Positions 6,586 to 14,943 of a stretch of 17,938 nt of DNA are shown here, piece after piece. The DNA is taken from the NCBI GenBank assembly GCA_041497605.1, contig JBGQGW010000047.1:1-17938 (forward strand), read 5' to 3'. A program made the position numbers and the translations under genes. Numbering within the stretch: the first letter of the stretch is position 1; each line of letters starts with the position of its first letter. The notes beneath the pieces are model-generated. The model was not told where the DNA came from. It saw nothing but the letters and a program-made list of their open reading frames with translations, and did no database searches. The DNA is from JBGPTK01 sp041497605 (GTDB lineage: Bacteria > Acidobacteriota > Terriglobia > Acidiferrales > UBA7541).

Positions 6586-7206
6586 ATGCCGATTAGTGAC
6601 AAGTTGCGGCGGAGATTTAAGTGCACTTTTCTCACCCTGCTCACAGCAGCAGCCGTTCTCGCGGTTCTCGCTTGGGGCGAACAAAAACGCACCGCCGGTG
6701 AAGATTACGCTGTGTATTCGGCTTACCTTTCCGAGGGACTGTTGAACGATGCTCACGACTGGTCAGTGAGTGGGCCAATCCAGGTGGTGGTCGAAGATAC
6801 AACGAAAGTACGAGGAAATTTGAGATTGCGGGTGCTGTATCTGCTGGATGGACGCATACAGTTCGACAAGCTACGCACATCGACGCGCGCCAGTTTCTTC
6901 GTCCGCAACTTGCTTCGAACCCAACTATTGCCCAAGTTTGTGTTGCCGAGCTGCGCCACAGTGGTCCTCGCTTCACAATCTGACACTCAATCTATGTTGT
7001 ACGGTTCACCCGAGTTTAATAAGAAATTTCCGCACAACATGGGATTCATCACACTCTCAGGTGTCGGATTCAACTCCGCTCGCACTCAGGCAGTGTTTTA
7101 TATCGACCACTTTTGCGGGCTGTGCGGCGGAGGACGTTATGTACTGATGGAAAAGGTAGAGGGCTCGTGGCATGTTCAGGACGAGCACTATACCTGGATT
7201 TCGTAA
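6586..7206 (+). CDS. Membrane-anchored or exported protein of unknown function (206 aa)
   Basis: The start is ATG 6586; the nearest Shine-Dalgarno-like GGAG is about 11 bases upstream, so the site is weak. A basic N-terminus (DKLRRRFK) precedes one hydrophobic segment at ~13-30 (FLTLLTAAAVLAVLAW), an uncleaved anchor or signal peptide. The rest is a mixed alpha/beta domain beginning EDYAVYSAYLSEGLL and ending with ITLSGVGFNSARTQAVFYIDHFCGLCGGGRYVLMEK. This last part looks like several beta-strands with a Cys-x-x-Cys-Gly-Gly-Gly turn. I recall conserved hypothetical proteins with a similar 'CGxxCGGGxYvLl' ending in acidobacteria; no function is known to me. The two cysteines could form a disulfide outside the cytoplasm. 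It converges with the ABC permease gene, leaving 55 bases and no evident terminator. Confidence 0.82.
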   Translation: MPISDKLRRRFKCTFLTLLTAAAVLAVLAWGEQKRTAGEDYAVYSAYLSEGLLNDAHDWSVSGPIQVVVEDTTKVRGNLRLRVLYLLDGRIQFDKLRTSTRASFFVRNLLRTQLLPKFVLPSCATVVLASQSDTQSMLYGSPEFNKKFPHNMGFITLSGVGFNSARTQAVFYIDHFCGLCGGGRYVLMEKVEGSWHVQDEHYTWIS

Positions 7207-7261
7207 ATCACTAAGGAATGCACGGAAGTGCGCTTATCGGAAGCTGGCCCGACTTTGGATT

Positions 7262-8851
7262 TTACGTCTGCAGTTGGCGCCGCCGCGCAATGGTGGCCAG
7301 AACCATCAGTGCAAGCGTGACGAGCAAGAAGATTCGCGGCATCGCCATCTCGATGGTCTTCGGCGAGACGGCCATAAAATCCAGTTGCGGCGTTGGCTGC
7401 ATCGGTCCCACATACCACAGCACTGTGTAAAGAATTTCGAATAGCTTGCTGCTTCCGCTCCATGCGCCGCAGGCTAGCGCCATGGTGGGAATAAACAATG
7501 CCCCCACGAGCCATCCCATCACCGCTCGCCCCTCGCCAGCAATCAGCAGACGAATCGCCGTGCCTCCGCCGGCCACCATTGCCACCATCACTCCCGCCAG
7601 CCATAGCGCCGGAAGTTGCCGGCGGATCGAATGGGCGGCGGAAAACACCAGTTGATTGGTCTGACAGCGCTTCTCCCGCGTGCCCATTGCGGACCAGATC
7701 AAAATGGGCCAGATCCATGCGAATGCCAGCAACTTCCCGCGGCTCACCGCGAGCGGGGTCGCTAGGCTGGCAACAAGAAGTCCCAGCGCAACTACATACC
7801 ACCACCACTTCTGCCCCTTCAGCATTAATCGCAATTCCGCCGCCACCATTTGGACCAAGCCGGCCTTCCCCTGCGCGTCGCTTGGCAGCGTCGACAAATG
7901 GGCCACCGCCACCGCCGCGCCGCGATTCTCGCGCGCCTCGGGAACAGCCGCCGGTTCCGCCTCGCGAACATCCTTTTTGTTCCGCCGGCCTTTCGCCGGG
8001 TCAAAGCGATTGAAAAACACGGCAGCCAGAAGAGCCAGCCCCACCGCCGCAAGCACCCAAATCACTCGGCTCAATAGAAATGTTTCTGACCACTGCACTC
8101 CTTCCCAGCGGAATGCATGAGAAATCGGCGGAAGCGTGGATCCTCCGATGTTAAACGACATTCCAAAATCACGTTTGTAATCGGAGGTTTGCTCTCGGGC
8201 CACCATCGCGGCGCTATCCCACACTGCCTGAAATCCCCACATATCGAAGCCAGGGCTGTGCTGGCTGATCGAGATGCCGGGCAGTACCGACCAAAAAAAG
8301 AAATAGAAGACGTTGCCGAAGCCGCCGCGAAGCCCCGGAATCGTTTCAAACAGAACAGCCAGCGCTGCCACGAATGCCATCGCCGGCAACGCCAGGACTA
8401 CAAACGGAGAAAGTAACGCCCACAGATGGATATGCCGGTCTTCTCCGCGCACCAGTTGCGTCACGATTCCGGCAGGCACCAGCAAGGCAACCATGGAAGC
8501 GAGAACCAGAAAATTGCTGAGCGCTTTTCCAAGGCAATAGAGCGTATTCGAAAGCGGCGTCGCTGCCAGAATCTGTCCCACGCCGGACTCGCGATCGCGC
8601 TCGATCGTGTTCTTCACGATGTAGAATCCCACCAGCGTTAGGAACGAAGTGCAAACCAGCGCCATCAGCGATCCGGTCCATGCGGAATTGAAAATCCCGC
8701 GATACTCTCCCAGTTTCAGCACCATCCGGCCCACCCCTGCCAGGTAGCCCAGATACAGTGTGAAGCCCAGCGTCAGAAGAAAGCTGTAGCGGCGCACGCG
8801 TTCCAGAAAATCGGCTCGCGCAATATGGAAGAGGGCGCGGAAATGTCTCAT
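7262..8851 (-). CDS. ABC-2 type transporter permease, two-half membrane subunit
   Basis: The product has 529 residues. ATG 8851 overlaps the stop of the ATPase gene as ATGA, the usual sign of translational coupling. A longer frame to 9052 lies inside the ATPase gene and is spurious. About six hydrophobic segments in the first half (for example LTLGFTLYLGYLAGV, ALPAMAFVAALAVLF, WVLAAVGLALLAAVFF) are separated by a charged linker (~330-375) from about six more (WWYVVALGLLVASLA, MGWLVGALFIPTMALA, IFLLVTLALMVLATIA). Each half resembles an ABC-2 membrane domain. The N-terminus (MRHFRALFHIARADFLERVRR) is the amphipathic helix typical of these permeases. With the upstream ATPase it would form an inner-membrane exporter. 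The substrate is unknown; nothing nearby identifies it. Confidence 0.9.
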   Translation of the reverse strand: MRHFRALFHIARADFLERVRRYSFLLTLGFTLYLGYLAGVGRMVLKLGEYRGIFNSAWTGSLMALVCTSFLTLVGFYIVKNTIERDRESGVGQILAATPLSNTLYCLGKALSNFLVLASMVALLVPAGIVTQLVRGEDRHIHLWALLSPFVVLALPAMAFVAALAVLFETIPGLRGGFGNVFYFFFWSVLPGISISQHSPGFDMWGFQAVWDSAAMVAREQTSDYKRDFGMSFNIGGSTLPPISHAFRWEGVQWSETFLLSRVIWVLAAVGLALLAAVFFNRFDPAKGRRNKKDVREAEPAAVPEARENRGAAVAVAHLSTLPSDAQGKAGLVQMVAAELRLMLKGQKWWWYVVALGLLVASLATPLAVSRGKLLAFAWIWPILIWSAMGTREKRCQTNQLVFSAAHSIRRQLPALWLAGVMVAMVAGGGTAIRLLIAGEGRAVMGWLVGALFIPTMALACGAWSGSSKLFEILYTVLWYVGPMQPTPQLDFMAVSPKTIEMAMPRIFLLVTLALMVLATIARRRQLQT

Positions 8852-9732
8852 GCGGCCGCTTCGGAGCGCTGCTGCGAGAGGCAGTGAAGATAAGCATCTT
8901 CGAGCGATGGCACGGCCGGCACGGCTTCCCCGGCTGGCGGAACATCCGCCACGATTCGCAGGTGCACGCCATCGCTGCGCCGCGCGCTCGCGCTGATGGG
9001 GAATTGTTGCTTGATCCTCGGCAGTTCGGCGCTCGGCACGGTCCAGTCCCACACCTTGCCTTCCACCGAGCGCAACAGATCCTCCGGCGCGGCATGGGCC
9101 AGCAATCGCCCGTGAGAAAGAATCGCGATGTCGGTGGCCACGGCTTCGATGTCGGAAACGATGTGCGTCGAAAGAATCACAATGCGCTCGCCGGAAAGCT
9201 CCGAAAGCAAATTTCGGAACCGCACCCGTTCTTCCGGATCAAGCCCGGCCGTCGGCTCGTCCACGATCAGCAGCTTCGGATCGTTCAGCAGCGCTTGAGC
9301 GATTCCGATGCGTTGTTTCATCCCTCCCGAATATCCGCCCAGCGGCCGCTTCCGCACTTCCGCCAGGTTGACCACTTCCAGCAGCTCGTCGATGCGCCGG
9401 CGCGCTGCGCTGCTGCTCAGACCTTTCACTGCCGCGAGATATTCCAGAAATTCCACCGCGTTCAGGTGAGGATACACGCCGAAATCCTGCGGCAAATATC
9501 CGAGCACCGAGCGCAGCGAATCGGGGTCGCGCAGAATGTCATGCCCCTCCCACGTAATTTGCCCGCGCGTGGGTTTTGTGACGGTCGCCAGAATCCGCAT
9601 GAGCGTGGATTTCCCCGCTCCATTCGGCCCCAGCAGCCCCAGCACGCCCGCGCCCAGCTCCAGATTGAAATCCGCAAGCGCCCACACTTTCCCTTGATAT
9701 AGCTTGCCCACCTGGTTCAGAGACAATTTCAC
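8848..9732 (-). CDS. ABC transporter ATP-binding protein
   Basis: The product has 294 residues from GTG 9732, with GAGGGGG about 10 bases upstream. All nucleotide-binding motifs are intact: Walker A GPNGAGKST (35-43), Q-loop Gln82, signature YSGGMKQR (134-141), Walker B LLIVDEP (154-160), D-loop GLD (163-165) and H-loop His190 (STH). This is the layout of the ABC-2 drug/lipid/polysaccharide exporter ATPases (CcmA type). Beyond ~215 a C-terminal extension of about 80 residues is less conserved. It ends in a four-base overlap with the permease gene, so the two form an operon. No GntR-type regulator, often found beside such pairs, is present here. Confidence 0.95.
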   Translation of the reverse strand: MKLSLNQVGKLYQGKVWALADFNLELGAGVLGLLGPNGAGKSTLMRILATVTKPTRGQITWEGHDILRDPDSLRSVLGYLPQDFGVYPHLNAVEFLEYLAAVKGLSSSAARRRIDELLEVVNLAEVRKRPLGGYSGGMKQRIGIAQALLNDPKLLIVDEPTAGLDPEERVRFRNLLSELSGERIVILSTHIVSDIEAVATDIAILSHGRLLAHAAPEDLLRSVEGKVWDWTVPSAELPRIKQQFPISASARRSDGVHLRIVADVPPAGEAVPAVPSLEDAYLHCLSQQRSEAAA

Positions 9733-9946
9733 AGTGGCCGCCCCCTCGCCCTGCAGTTGTCAACGAATGCGAACTGTACTTCAGATAACGCAGCTTCGCC
9801 CCCAAAAGTTTCTCCCTTGCCAACTGCTCCCCCTTCACATCCGCCTGCGCTTCCCGTGCCAAATCATTCAGGAGATAGCTTTTTTTAACTTTCTCTTTAC
9901 TTACTTTTGTAGTTGCTATGCGGCGGTTCTTTCCTTAGAGTAGCCC

Positions 9947-9959
9947 GCAGCGGAGCTGC
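9947..9959 (+). promoter_or_regulatory. Hairpin presenting the ribosome site of the gene at 9962
   Basis: GCAGC (9947-9951) and GCTGC (9955-9959) pair around GGA, and the Shine-Dalgarno bases CGGAG (9951-9955) sit in the loop and its closing base pair, directly before ATG 9962. The 5-bp stem could modulate initiation. The upstream region 9733-9946 is T-rich on the plus strand near 9870-9910, with only weak promoter-like hexamers. Confidence 0.3.
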
Positions 9960-9961
9960 CC

Positions 9962-11047
9962 ATGCCTGCCCCTCTTTCAGCGGTCGATGCTGTCTCGCCA
10001 GCTTTTTCCGCAACCAGGCGCGTGCTCTTTCAGCCATTTCGTTTCGCCACCTGGTCGCGACTCGCCTGGATCGCGCTGCTCACCGGGGAGTTTGTCGGCG
10101 GCGGCTTTAGTGGCGGCTCGAATTTCAACATGCCTTCCACGGCCAACAGGCGCCGGTGGGATTTTATTTTCACCCTCACGCCGCCGTTTAAGCAGGGGAT
10201 CGAGAAATTTCTCCCCTGGATTTTGTTTTTCGCGGGCGTGGGCTTGTTGCTTGGACTCTTTTGGATTTATGCATCCAGCGTCGGGCGCTTCATTCTTTTG
10301 GATGCGGTGCTTCGTGGCCGGTACCGGTTTCGCGAAGGCTGGAAGCGCTGGCAGCAGCCCGGGCTGCGCTACTTTTTCTGGCAACTGGGCTTTACGTTCG
10401 CAATGCTTCTGGTTTTGCTGCTGGTGATTGGCCTGCCGGTATTTCTGGCGTGGCGCGCGGGCTTGCTCCTCCGTCCCGGTTCGCATGTTGGAATTCTGGT
10501 GGCAGGCGGCATCGTGTTGGTTCTGGCGGCCATGTGCATAATCTTGTTCAGCGCGGTGATCGCTCTGGTGGCCAAGGATTTTCTGGTGCCGGTGATGGCA
10601 TTTGAAAATTGCACCGTCACCGATGGCTGGAAGCGGCTGTGGCCGATGATGGCCGCGGAAAAGTGGGCCTATGCCGGCTATGTGTTGATGAAAATTGTGC
10701 TGGCGATCGGCAGCGCAATCTTTTTCAGCATCGTCGATTTTTTGATGATTCTATTTTTGTTGATTCCCTTCGGAATTCTCGGCGCAGCCGCCTATTTTTT
10801 CGCCAAAAGCGCGGGGCTTTCTTGGAATCCGGCAACGATCGGTGCGGTGGTGATCCTGGGTCTGGCTGCCCTGGCCGCAATTTTCTGGGTAATCGCTTTT
10901 GTATACTCGCCCGGGCTTGTCTTTTTTCAGTCTTACACTCTGCAATTCTTCGGCACGCGTTATGCGCCCCTGGGTTCGGAAATGTTTCCTCCCCCTCCCG
11001 CTCCGCCGCCGCTCGCGCCGCCCGAGCCGTTCGCTCCCGCGGGTTGA
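9962..11047 (+). CDS. Multi-pass integral membrane protein of unknown function (361 aa)
   Basis: The start is ATG 9962, with CGGAG about 7 bases upstream. Hydrophobic segments lie near 83-105, 143-165, 176-204, 238-282 (two) and 293-320, so about six membrane spans. A conserved-looking region is AKDFLVPVMAFENCTVTDGW followed by KRLWPMM (~204-230), and the last span is followed by SPGLVFFQSYTLQFFGTRY. The C-terminus is a cytoplasmic-type Pro-rich tail (PPPPAPPPLAPPEP). It resembles the 'membrane domain' proteins often annotated as DUF or glycerophosphodiester-phosphodiesterase membrane-domain relatives, but I cannot assign a family. It is divergent from the ABC operon and converges with the LssY_C gene, 24 bases apart. 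Confidence 0.85.
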   Translation: MPAPLSAVDAVSPAFSATRRVLFQPFRFATWSRLAWIALLTGEFVGGGFSGGSNFNMPSTANRRRWDFIFTLTPPFKQGIEKFLPWILFFAGVGLLLGLFWIYASSVGRFILLDAVLRGRYRFREGWKRWQQPGLRYFFWQLGFTFAMLLVLLLVIGLPVFLAWRAGLLLRPGSHVGILVAGGIVLVLAAMCIILFSAVIALVAKDFLVPVMAFENCTVTDGWKRLWPMMAAEKWAYAGYVLMKIVLAIGSAIFFSIVDFLMILFLLIPFGILGAAAYFFAKSAGLSWNPATIGAVVILGLAALAAIFWVIAFVYSPGLVFFQSYTLQFFGTRYAPLGSEMFPPPPAPPPLAPPEPFAPAG

Positions 11048-11071
11048 GCTTGCGGGCGTTCAAAACGCAAT

Positions 11072-11824
11072 TTATTTCCGGGTAGTTTGCTTCGCTGGAA
11101 TTGATTTCAGGTAGATGATCGCGATGCGCCCATCCGAGTGGAACGATCCTCCGGTGGCAGTCTTGGCGTCGCGCACGGGATTTGCGGGCGACGCATATTG
11201 GATATCATTCACCACGTCGGCGTCCTTCAATCCGTCGGCAATGTACTCTCGTTCTTTATCCACGTTGGGATCGATAGTATGCGTCAACTGGCCGGAGGTT
11301 TCTCTTTCCATACCGATGTCGTGAGTGCCCGCGCCGATCCAGACGGTCTGCCCATCCGGCGTCAGCCAGGGAGCTTCCCAAAGCCGGCAGTGGTTTCGCT
11401 CGGACACAACTTGGATGGGCATGCCTTCGGCCCAGCCGTAATCCTGCGGCCGGCCGAACAGATAGAGCTGGCTCATCGGCATGGCACTGTAAGCGCGATG
11501 CGCGATGGTTTCTTCCAGCACGTGTTGCAGCGCATCCTGGGCCGTCTTGTCCACCAGAATCCATCCAGCCGCTTCGAATGCGGCTTTCATCTGATCCCGG
11601 GAGCCGATCACCACAAAGTTGACCATGTCTCCCGGCGTGCCGGACTTGGAGGTCACGCGGCGTGGCAGACGTTCGACCATTCGGTCGATAGTGAGTTTTT
11701 CTTTTGGCTTTTGTGTCTCGCTAGGCGCTGGCGAATTGGCGGACGGCTCCTGCTGCGCCTGGATGGAAGACGCCAGGAGCAGAAGTAAGACGGTCAGGAA
11801 AACCGCGTGGTGAATGTTTCGCAT
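11072..11824 (-). CDS. Secreted LssY_C-domain protein
   Basis: The product has 250 residues from ATG 11824. An upstream extension to 11995 is not protein-like and would hide the signal peptide MRNIHHAVFLTVLLLLLASSIQAQ (1-24). The ribosome site is weak. After a Pro/Ser/Lys linker, residues ~70-230 read GDMVNFVVIGSRDQMKAAFE with AAGW next, then RLWEAPWLTPDGQTVWIGAG and THDIG, and TIDPNVDKEREYIADGL. This pattern matches my recollection of the LssY C-terminal domain (Pfam LssY_C, named after a Legionella gene beside a type I secretion system). In many proteins that domain follows a PAP2 phosphatase or DedA-like membrane domain; here it stands alone behind a signal peptide. The biochemical function of the domain is not established to my knowledge. 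It is divergent from the M48 protease gene. Confidence 0.82.
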   Translation of the reverse strand: MRNIHHAVFLTVLLLLLASSIQAQQEPSANSPAPSETQKPKEKLTIDRMVERLPRRVTSKSGTPGDMVNFVVIGSRDQMKAAFEAAGWILVDKTAQDALQHVLEETIAHRAYSAMPMSQLYLFGRPQDYGWAEGMPIQVVSERNHCRLWEAPWLTPDGQTVWIGAGTHDIGMERETSGQLTHTIDPNVDKEREYIADGLKDADVVNDIQYASPANPVRDAKTATGGSFHSDGRIAIIYLKSIPAKQTTRK

Positions 11825-11995
11825 GGCTGCGTAGATAGTATAGACGTTCGCTCGCTCGGAATCGTTGCCCGCACCGTTGTCGCCCTCGGCGCGAGCGTCG
11901 GCACTTGCGGTTCCCGCAAAAAAAGATAATACTCCCGCCCAGAATCTTGGGCCTTGGCGCATCACGATCCTGGTGAATCCGAAGAAGGAGTACAC

Positions 11996-13378
11996 ATGAA
12001 ACGGCTACACTTGTCTTTGGTGGTTTTCAGTCTGCTCCTGTTCATTCCTCTCTCCATGCCGGTGAAGCTGGCTGCGCTTCCGCAAGCGAGCAGTGCGCCT
12101 GGCGCTGCGGCGCAATCGCCCGCCGGCCAGCAGCAGCCCCCGCCGTCATCTTCTTCGTCCCAGCAGGCGGAAAAGCCGCCTCAGGTGCAGAGTTACACGC
12201 TGACGCCCGAAAAGTATGAGAAGGCGGTGGCCTATTCACGCGCGCACTATCGCTTGTACTTCATTCAATTTGTTTATGGCTTGATTGTGCTGCTGTTGGT
12301 ATTGCGCTGGAAACTTGCTCCCAAGTTCCGCGATTGGGCGGAGAAGGTTTCATCCCGGCGATTCCTTCAAGTGTTGGTCTTCGCTCCGGTCTTCTTATTG
12401 ACAATCGATGTCCTCGGTCTTCCCACGGATATCTACAGTCATTGGCTCTCCTTGAAATATGACATCTCCGTGCAAAGCTGGCCATCGTGGTTCTGGGATT
12501 GGACGAAGGGTGAGTTGATCAGCTTTGTCATCGGCAGCTTTTTGATCTGGATTTTGTACGGCGTCATCCGGCGCAGCGCGCGGCGCTGGTGGTTTTATTT
12601 TTGGATGGCCACGCTGCCGATTGTGGTTTTTCTGATCTTCATTGCGCCGCTCGTCATCGATCCTCTCTTCAATAAATTTGAACCGCTCGAGAAAACGCAA
12701 TCGCAGCTTGTCCAGGCGCTCGAGCAAGTGGTGCACCGCGCCGGAATGAATATCCCCCCGGAGCGGATGTTTCTGATGAAGGCCAGCGAAAAAACCAAGG
12801 CGTTGAATGCCTACGTCACCGGATTCGGATCGTCGAAGCGGGTGGTGGTGTGGGACACCACGATCGCCAAAATGACCACGCCGGAAACCGTGTTCGTGTT
12901 CGGCCACGAGATGGGCCATTACGTCCTGGGTCACATTTACAAAGGAATCGCGTTCGCGGCCGTCGTGCTTTTCATTCTTTTTTATTTGTCGTACCGGGGA
13001 ATCGGAAAATTGCTCGCGCGTTATGGCCCGGGTTGGGGAATTCGCGATATCAACGATTGGGCCTCGCTCCCGGCGTTGTTGTTGCTGCTCTCCATTGTCG
13101 GTTTCTTTGTCGCGCCGATCGGAAACACCTTCAGCCGCCACGTCGAACATGAGGCCGACATTTACGGCCTAGAAGTGACGCACGGGCTCACTCCGGATGC
13201 AAGCCAGGTGGCGGCACACGCTTTCCAGATTCTCGGCGAAGTCGATCTCGGTGATCCCGATCCGAGCGAATTCATCAAGGTCTGGCTGTATAACCATCCG
13301 CCGGTTGCCGAGCGAGTCCGGTTCGCGCTGGACTATGACCCCTGGTCGAAAGGTGAGTCGCCGCAATTCGTGAAGTAG
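11996..13378 (+). CDS. M48 family membrane metalloprotease (Ste24/CAAX prenyl protease 1-like)
   Basis: The product has 460 residues from ATG 11996, with GAAGGAG six bases upstream; a TTG at 11954 is a worse start. The N-terminus is signal-peptide-like (LHLSLVVFSLLLFIPLSMP), followed by a Ser/Gln/Pro-rich exported linker (~30-65). Membrane spans follow at ~87-105, 120-140, 175-190 and 205-220. IDPLFNKFEPL (~221-231) is the segment preceding the catalytic domain in Ste24-type proteases. The zinc motif HEMGH is at 304-308, with the third ligand Glu384 in the EHEAD motif (ExxAD) after SRHV. Two further spans lie at ~317-333 and ~358-375. Eukaryotic Ste24 removes CAAX tails; bacterial homologues are generally linked to membrane-protein quality control, so that role is inferred. 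All catalytic residues are present. It converges with the P450 gene, 17 bases apart. Confidence 0.93.
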   Translation: MKRLHLSLVVFSLLLFIPLSMPVKLAALPQASSAPGAAAQSPAGQQQPPPSSSSSQQAEKPPQVQSYTLTPEKYEKAVAYSRAHYRLYFIQFVYGLIVLLLVLRWKLAPKFRDWAEKVSSRRFLQVLVFAPVFLLTIDVLGLPTDIYSHWLSLKYDISVQSWPSWFWDWTKGELISFVIGSFLIWILYGVIRRSARRWWFYFWMATLPIVVFLIFIAPLVIDPLFNKFEPLEKTQSQLVQALEQVVHRAGMNIPPERMFLMKASEKTKALNAYVTGFGSSKRVVVWDTTIAKMTTPETVFVFGHEMGHYVLGHIYKGIAFAAVVLFILFYLSYRGIGKLLARYGPGWGIRDINDWASLPALLLLLSIVGFFVAPIGNTFSRHVEHEADIYGLEVTHGLTPDASQVAAHAFQILGEVDLGDPDPSEFIKVWLYNHPPVAERVRFALDYDPWSKGESPQFVK

Positions 13379-13395
13379 GAACGGAAACTGCCTGG

Positions 13396-14742
13396 CTAGT
13401 TTTGCGAATGCACGGTCATGTGCATGCCGTTTTTCACCCGCAAGGTGACCAGTGGTTCCGGCACCACGCGATGACCGGGCACGAGAAGAAAGCGATAACG
13501 CTGCGCGATCGTGGCTACCAGCAAAGCAGCTTCCATCTGCGCGAAACCTTGCCCGATGCAGCGGCGCGGGCCGCCTCCAAATGGAAAATAGGCGTAGGGC
13601 GGCAAACGATCGGCCAGGCCGTCCAGCCAGCGCTCCGGAAGAAATGTGAGCGGTTTCTCGAAATATTTTCCGCTGCGGTGCATCACCCATTGCGACATCA
13701 AAACCGTGGTGCCGGCGTGAAAAGTGTAACCGGCGATGTCGAACGGCTCGACCGATGTGCGCGTGATAATGTACGCGGGCGGATAAAGCCGCATCGATTC
13801 GCGAATCACGGCATCTAGATAAGGGAGACGGTCCAGATCTTCGGCCGTGGGCGTGCGTCCGCCCAGCACCCGGCGCAATTCTTCCTGCAGGCACAGTTCG
13901 GTCCGCGCGTTTTCGGCCAGCAGAAACCAGGTCCAGGAAAGAGCCAGTGCCGTGGTTTCATGCCCGGCCAGAAAGATCGTCATGATCTCGTCGCGCAGTT
14001 GCTTGGGGCTCATCTTGCTGCCGTCCTCGTCGAGCGCGTGGAGCAGGCGCGAAAGCAAATCGTCGCCGGGTTTCGGATCGGCGAGCCGCTCGGCGATGAT
14101 CCGGTAAACGATGGAATCGAGAAAATCGTAAGCCCCCTGGGCGCGGCGCGAGGATCGAGTCGGCCAGCTTTCCGGCAAGCGGATCGGTGAGCGCAAGCGG
14201 TTCAGTTGGTAGCGCATCACCGTGCCCAGTGCTTCTCCCACGCGGGCGGCTTCGCTTTTCAATTCGCTGCCGAACAGAGTTTTCAAGGCGATGCTCTGCG
14301 TCAGCTTCATCATCTCCTCGGCGAGATCGCGTTCGTCGCCGTCGCGCCAGGACGCGATGTGCGCGAGCGTAAGATCCACCATCGTCTGCGCATACTCGGC
14401 CACTCGCGGGCGCTGGAACACCGGCTGAGCCAGGCGGCGCTGCCGCCGCCACAACTGGCCTTCGCTCGTCAGCAGGCCATTGCCGAGCAGGCGCGCGGTC
14501 GCCCGCCGCGTAAAAGTGCTCTTTTGAAATTTGTTCTGTTCCAGGACGAGCACTCGCTCGATGTCCGAAGGGTGGTTCAGCAGGATTCGATGGCCGACGG
14601 GGAGCTTGAGGAGCACGACATCACCGTACTCATCTGCCAGAGCGGTGAGCATTTGCAGCAGGTCGCGCCGCCAACGCCAGCCCATTCCGAGGAGCGGGAT
14701 TCCTCGTGGACCTGGCGGAACTCGGTGATGATGGGAAGACAT
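13396..14742 (-). CDS. Cytochrome P450
   Basis: The product has 448 residues, normal for a bacterial P450, and soluble (no N-terminal anchor). A proline-rich start (PPGPRGIPLLG) is followed by the C-helix WRRQR (98-102), I-helix AGHETT (259-264) with the acid-threonine pair for oxygen activation, ESMR (315-318, the ExxR of the K helix), PERW (369-372) and the haem loop FPFGGGPRRCIGQG with ligand Cys395. All key residues are intact, so a working monooxygenase is expected. It resembles the CYP102/CYP4-like fatty-acid-type group more than camphor-type P450s, but the substrate cannot be read from sequence. No ferredoxin or reductase gene is adjacent, so electrons must come from elsewhere. ATG 14742 has no clear Shine-Dalgarno; a palindrome lies 13 bases upstream. 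Confidence 0.96.
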   Translation of the reverse strand: MSSHHHRVPPGPRGIPLLGMGWRWRRDLLQMLTALADEYGDVVLLKLPVGHRILLNHPSDIERVLVLEQNKFQKSTFTRRATARLLGNGLLTSEGQLWRRQRRLAQPVFQRPRVAEYAQTMVDLTLAHIASWRDGDERDLAEEMMKLTQSIALKTLFGSELKSEAARVGEALGTVMRYQLNRLRSPIRLPESWPTRSSRRAQGAYDFLDSIVYRIIAERLADPKPGDDLLSRLLHALDEDGSKMSPKQLRDEIMTIFLAGHETTALALSWTWFLLAENARTELCLQEELRRVLGGRTPTAEDLDRLPYLDAVIRESMRLYPPAYIITRTSVEPFDIAGYTFHAGTTVLMSQWVMHRSGKYFEKPLTFLPERWLDGLADRLPPYAYFPFGGGPRRCIGQGFAQMEAALLVATIAQRYRFLLVPGHRVVPEPLVTLRVKNGMHMTVHSQN

Positions 14743-14754
14743 TTTAGGTTTCGG

Positions 14755-14771
14755 ATCTCTCGTCGAGAGAT
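14755..14771. promoter_or_regulatory. Near-perfect palindrome just upstream of the P450, candidate operator
   Basis: ATCTCTCG (14755-14762) and CGAGAGAT (14764-14771) are exact inverted repeats around a single T. The 17-base site ends 13 bases before the P450 ATG, in the position expected of a repressor operator. It could instead form a hairpin at the 5' end of the mRNA, but a one-base spacer makes a poor loop. No regulator gene is adjacent. Confidence 0.5.
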
Positions 14772-14866
14772 ATTGGAGTATTTGACGCCAATGGATCAGA
14801 AAGTGGTTTCGTTTTTTGCCTGCATGACGCTAAAACAGCACGCAGCCGCCGCGCAGGGAGTTCCAT

Positions 14867-14895
14867 TAGACGCTCTTCCCGGCATTGAGTAAAAT
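14867..14895 (+). promoter_or_regulatory. Candidate sigma70-type promoter of the PAS-phosphatase operon
   Basis: TAGACG (14867-14872, 4 of 6) and TAAAAT (14890-14895, 5 of 6) are spaced by 17 bases. Transcription would start near 14902, about 40 bases before the GTG at 14944. Confidence 0.42.
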
Positions 14896-14943
14896 AGCGT
14901 TTCCCGCGCCAGAGGAATTCGCCGTCACTCGAAGGAGGGAGAA

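Noticed and set aside
9733..9937. A minus-strand frame upstream of the ABC ATPase reading ...LNDLAREAQADVKGEQLARE..., suggestive of a helical protein
   Set aside because: There is no ATG/GTG start or ribosome site, and the frame runs on through the ATPase N-terminus in the wrong phase. The helical look probably comes from the purine-rich strand. A decayed gene end cannot be excluded.
11905..11919. TTGCGG-TTC-CCGCAA hairpin followed by seven A, as a possible terminator
   Set aside because: On the strand where the stem would be followed by a U tract, the T run comes before the stem rather than after it, so it is not an intrinsic terminator.
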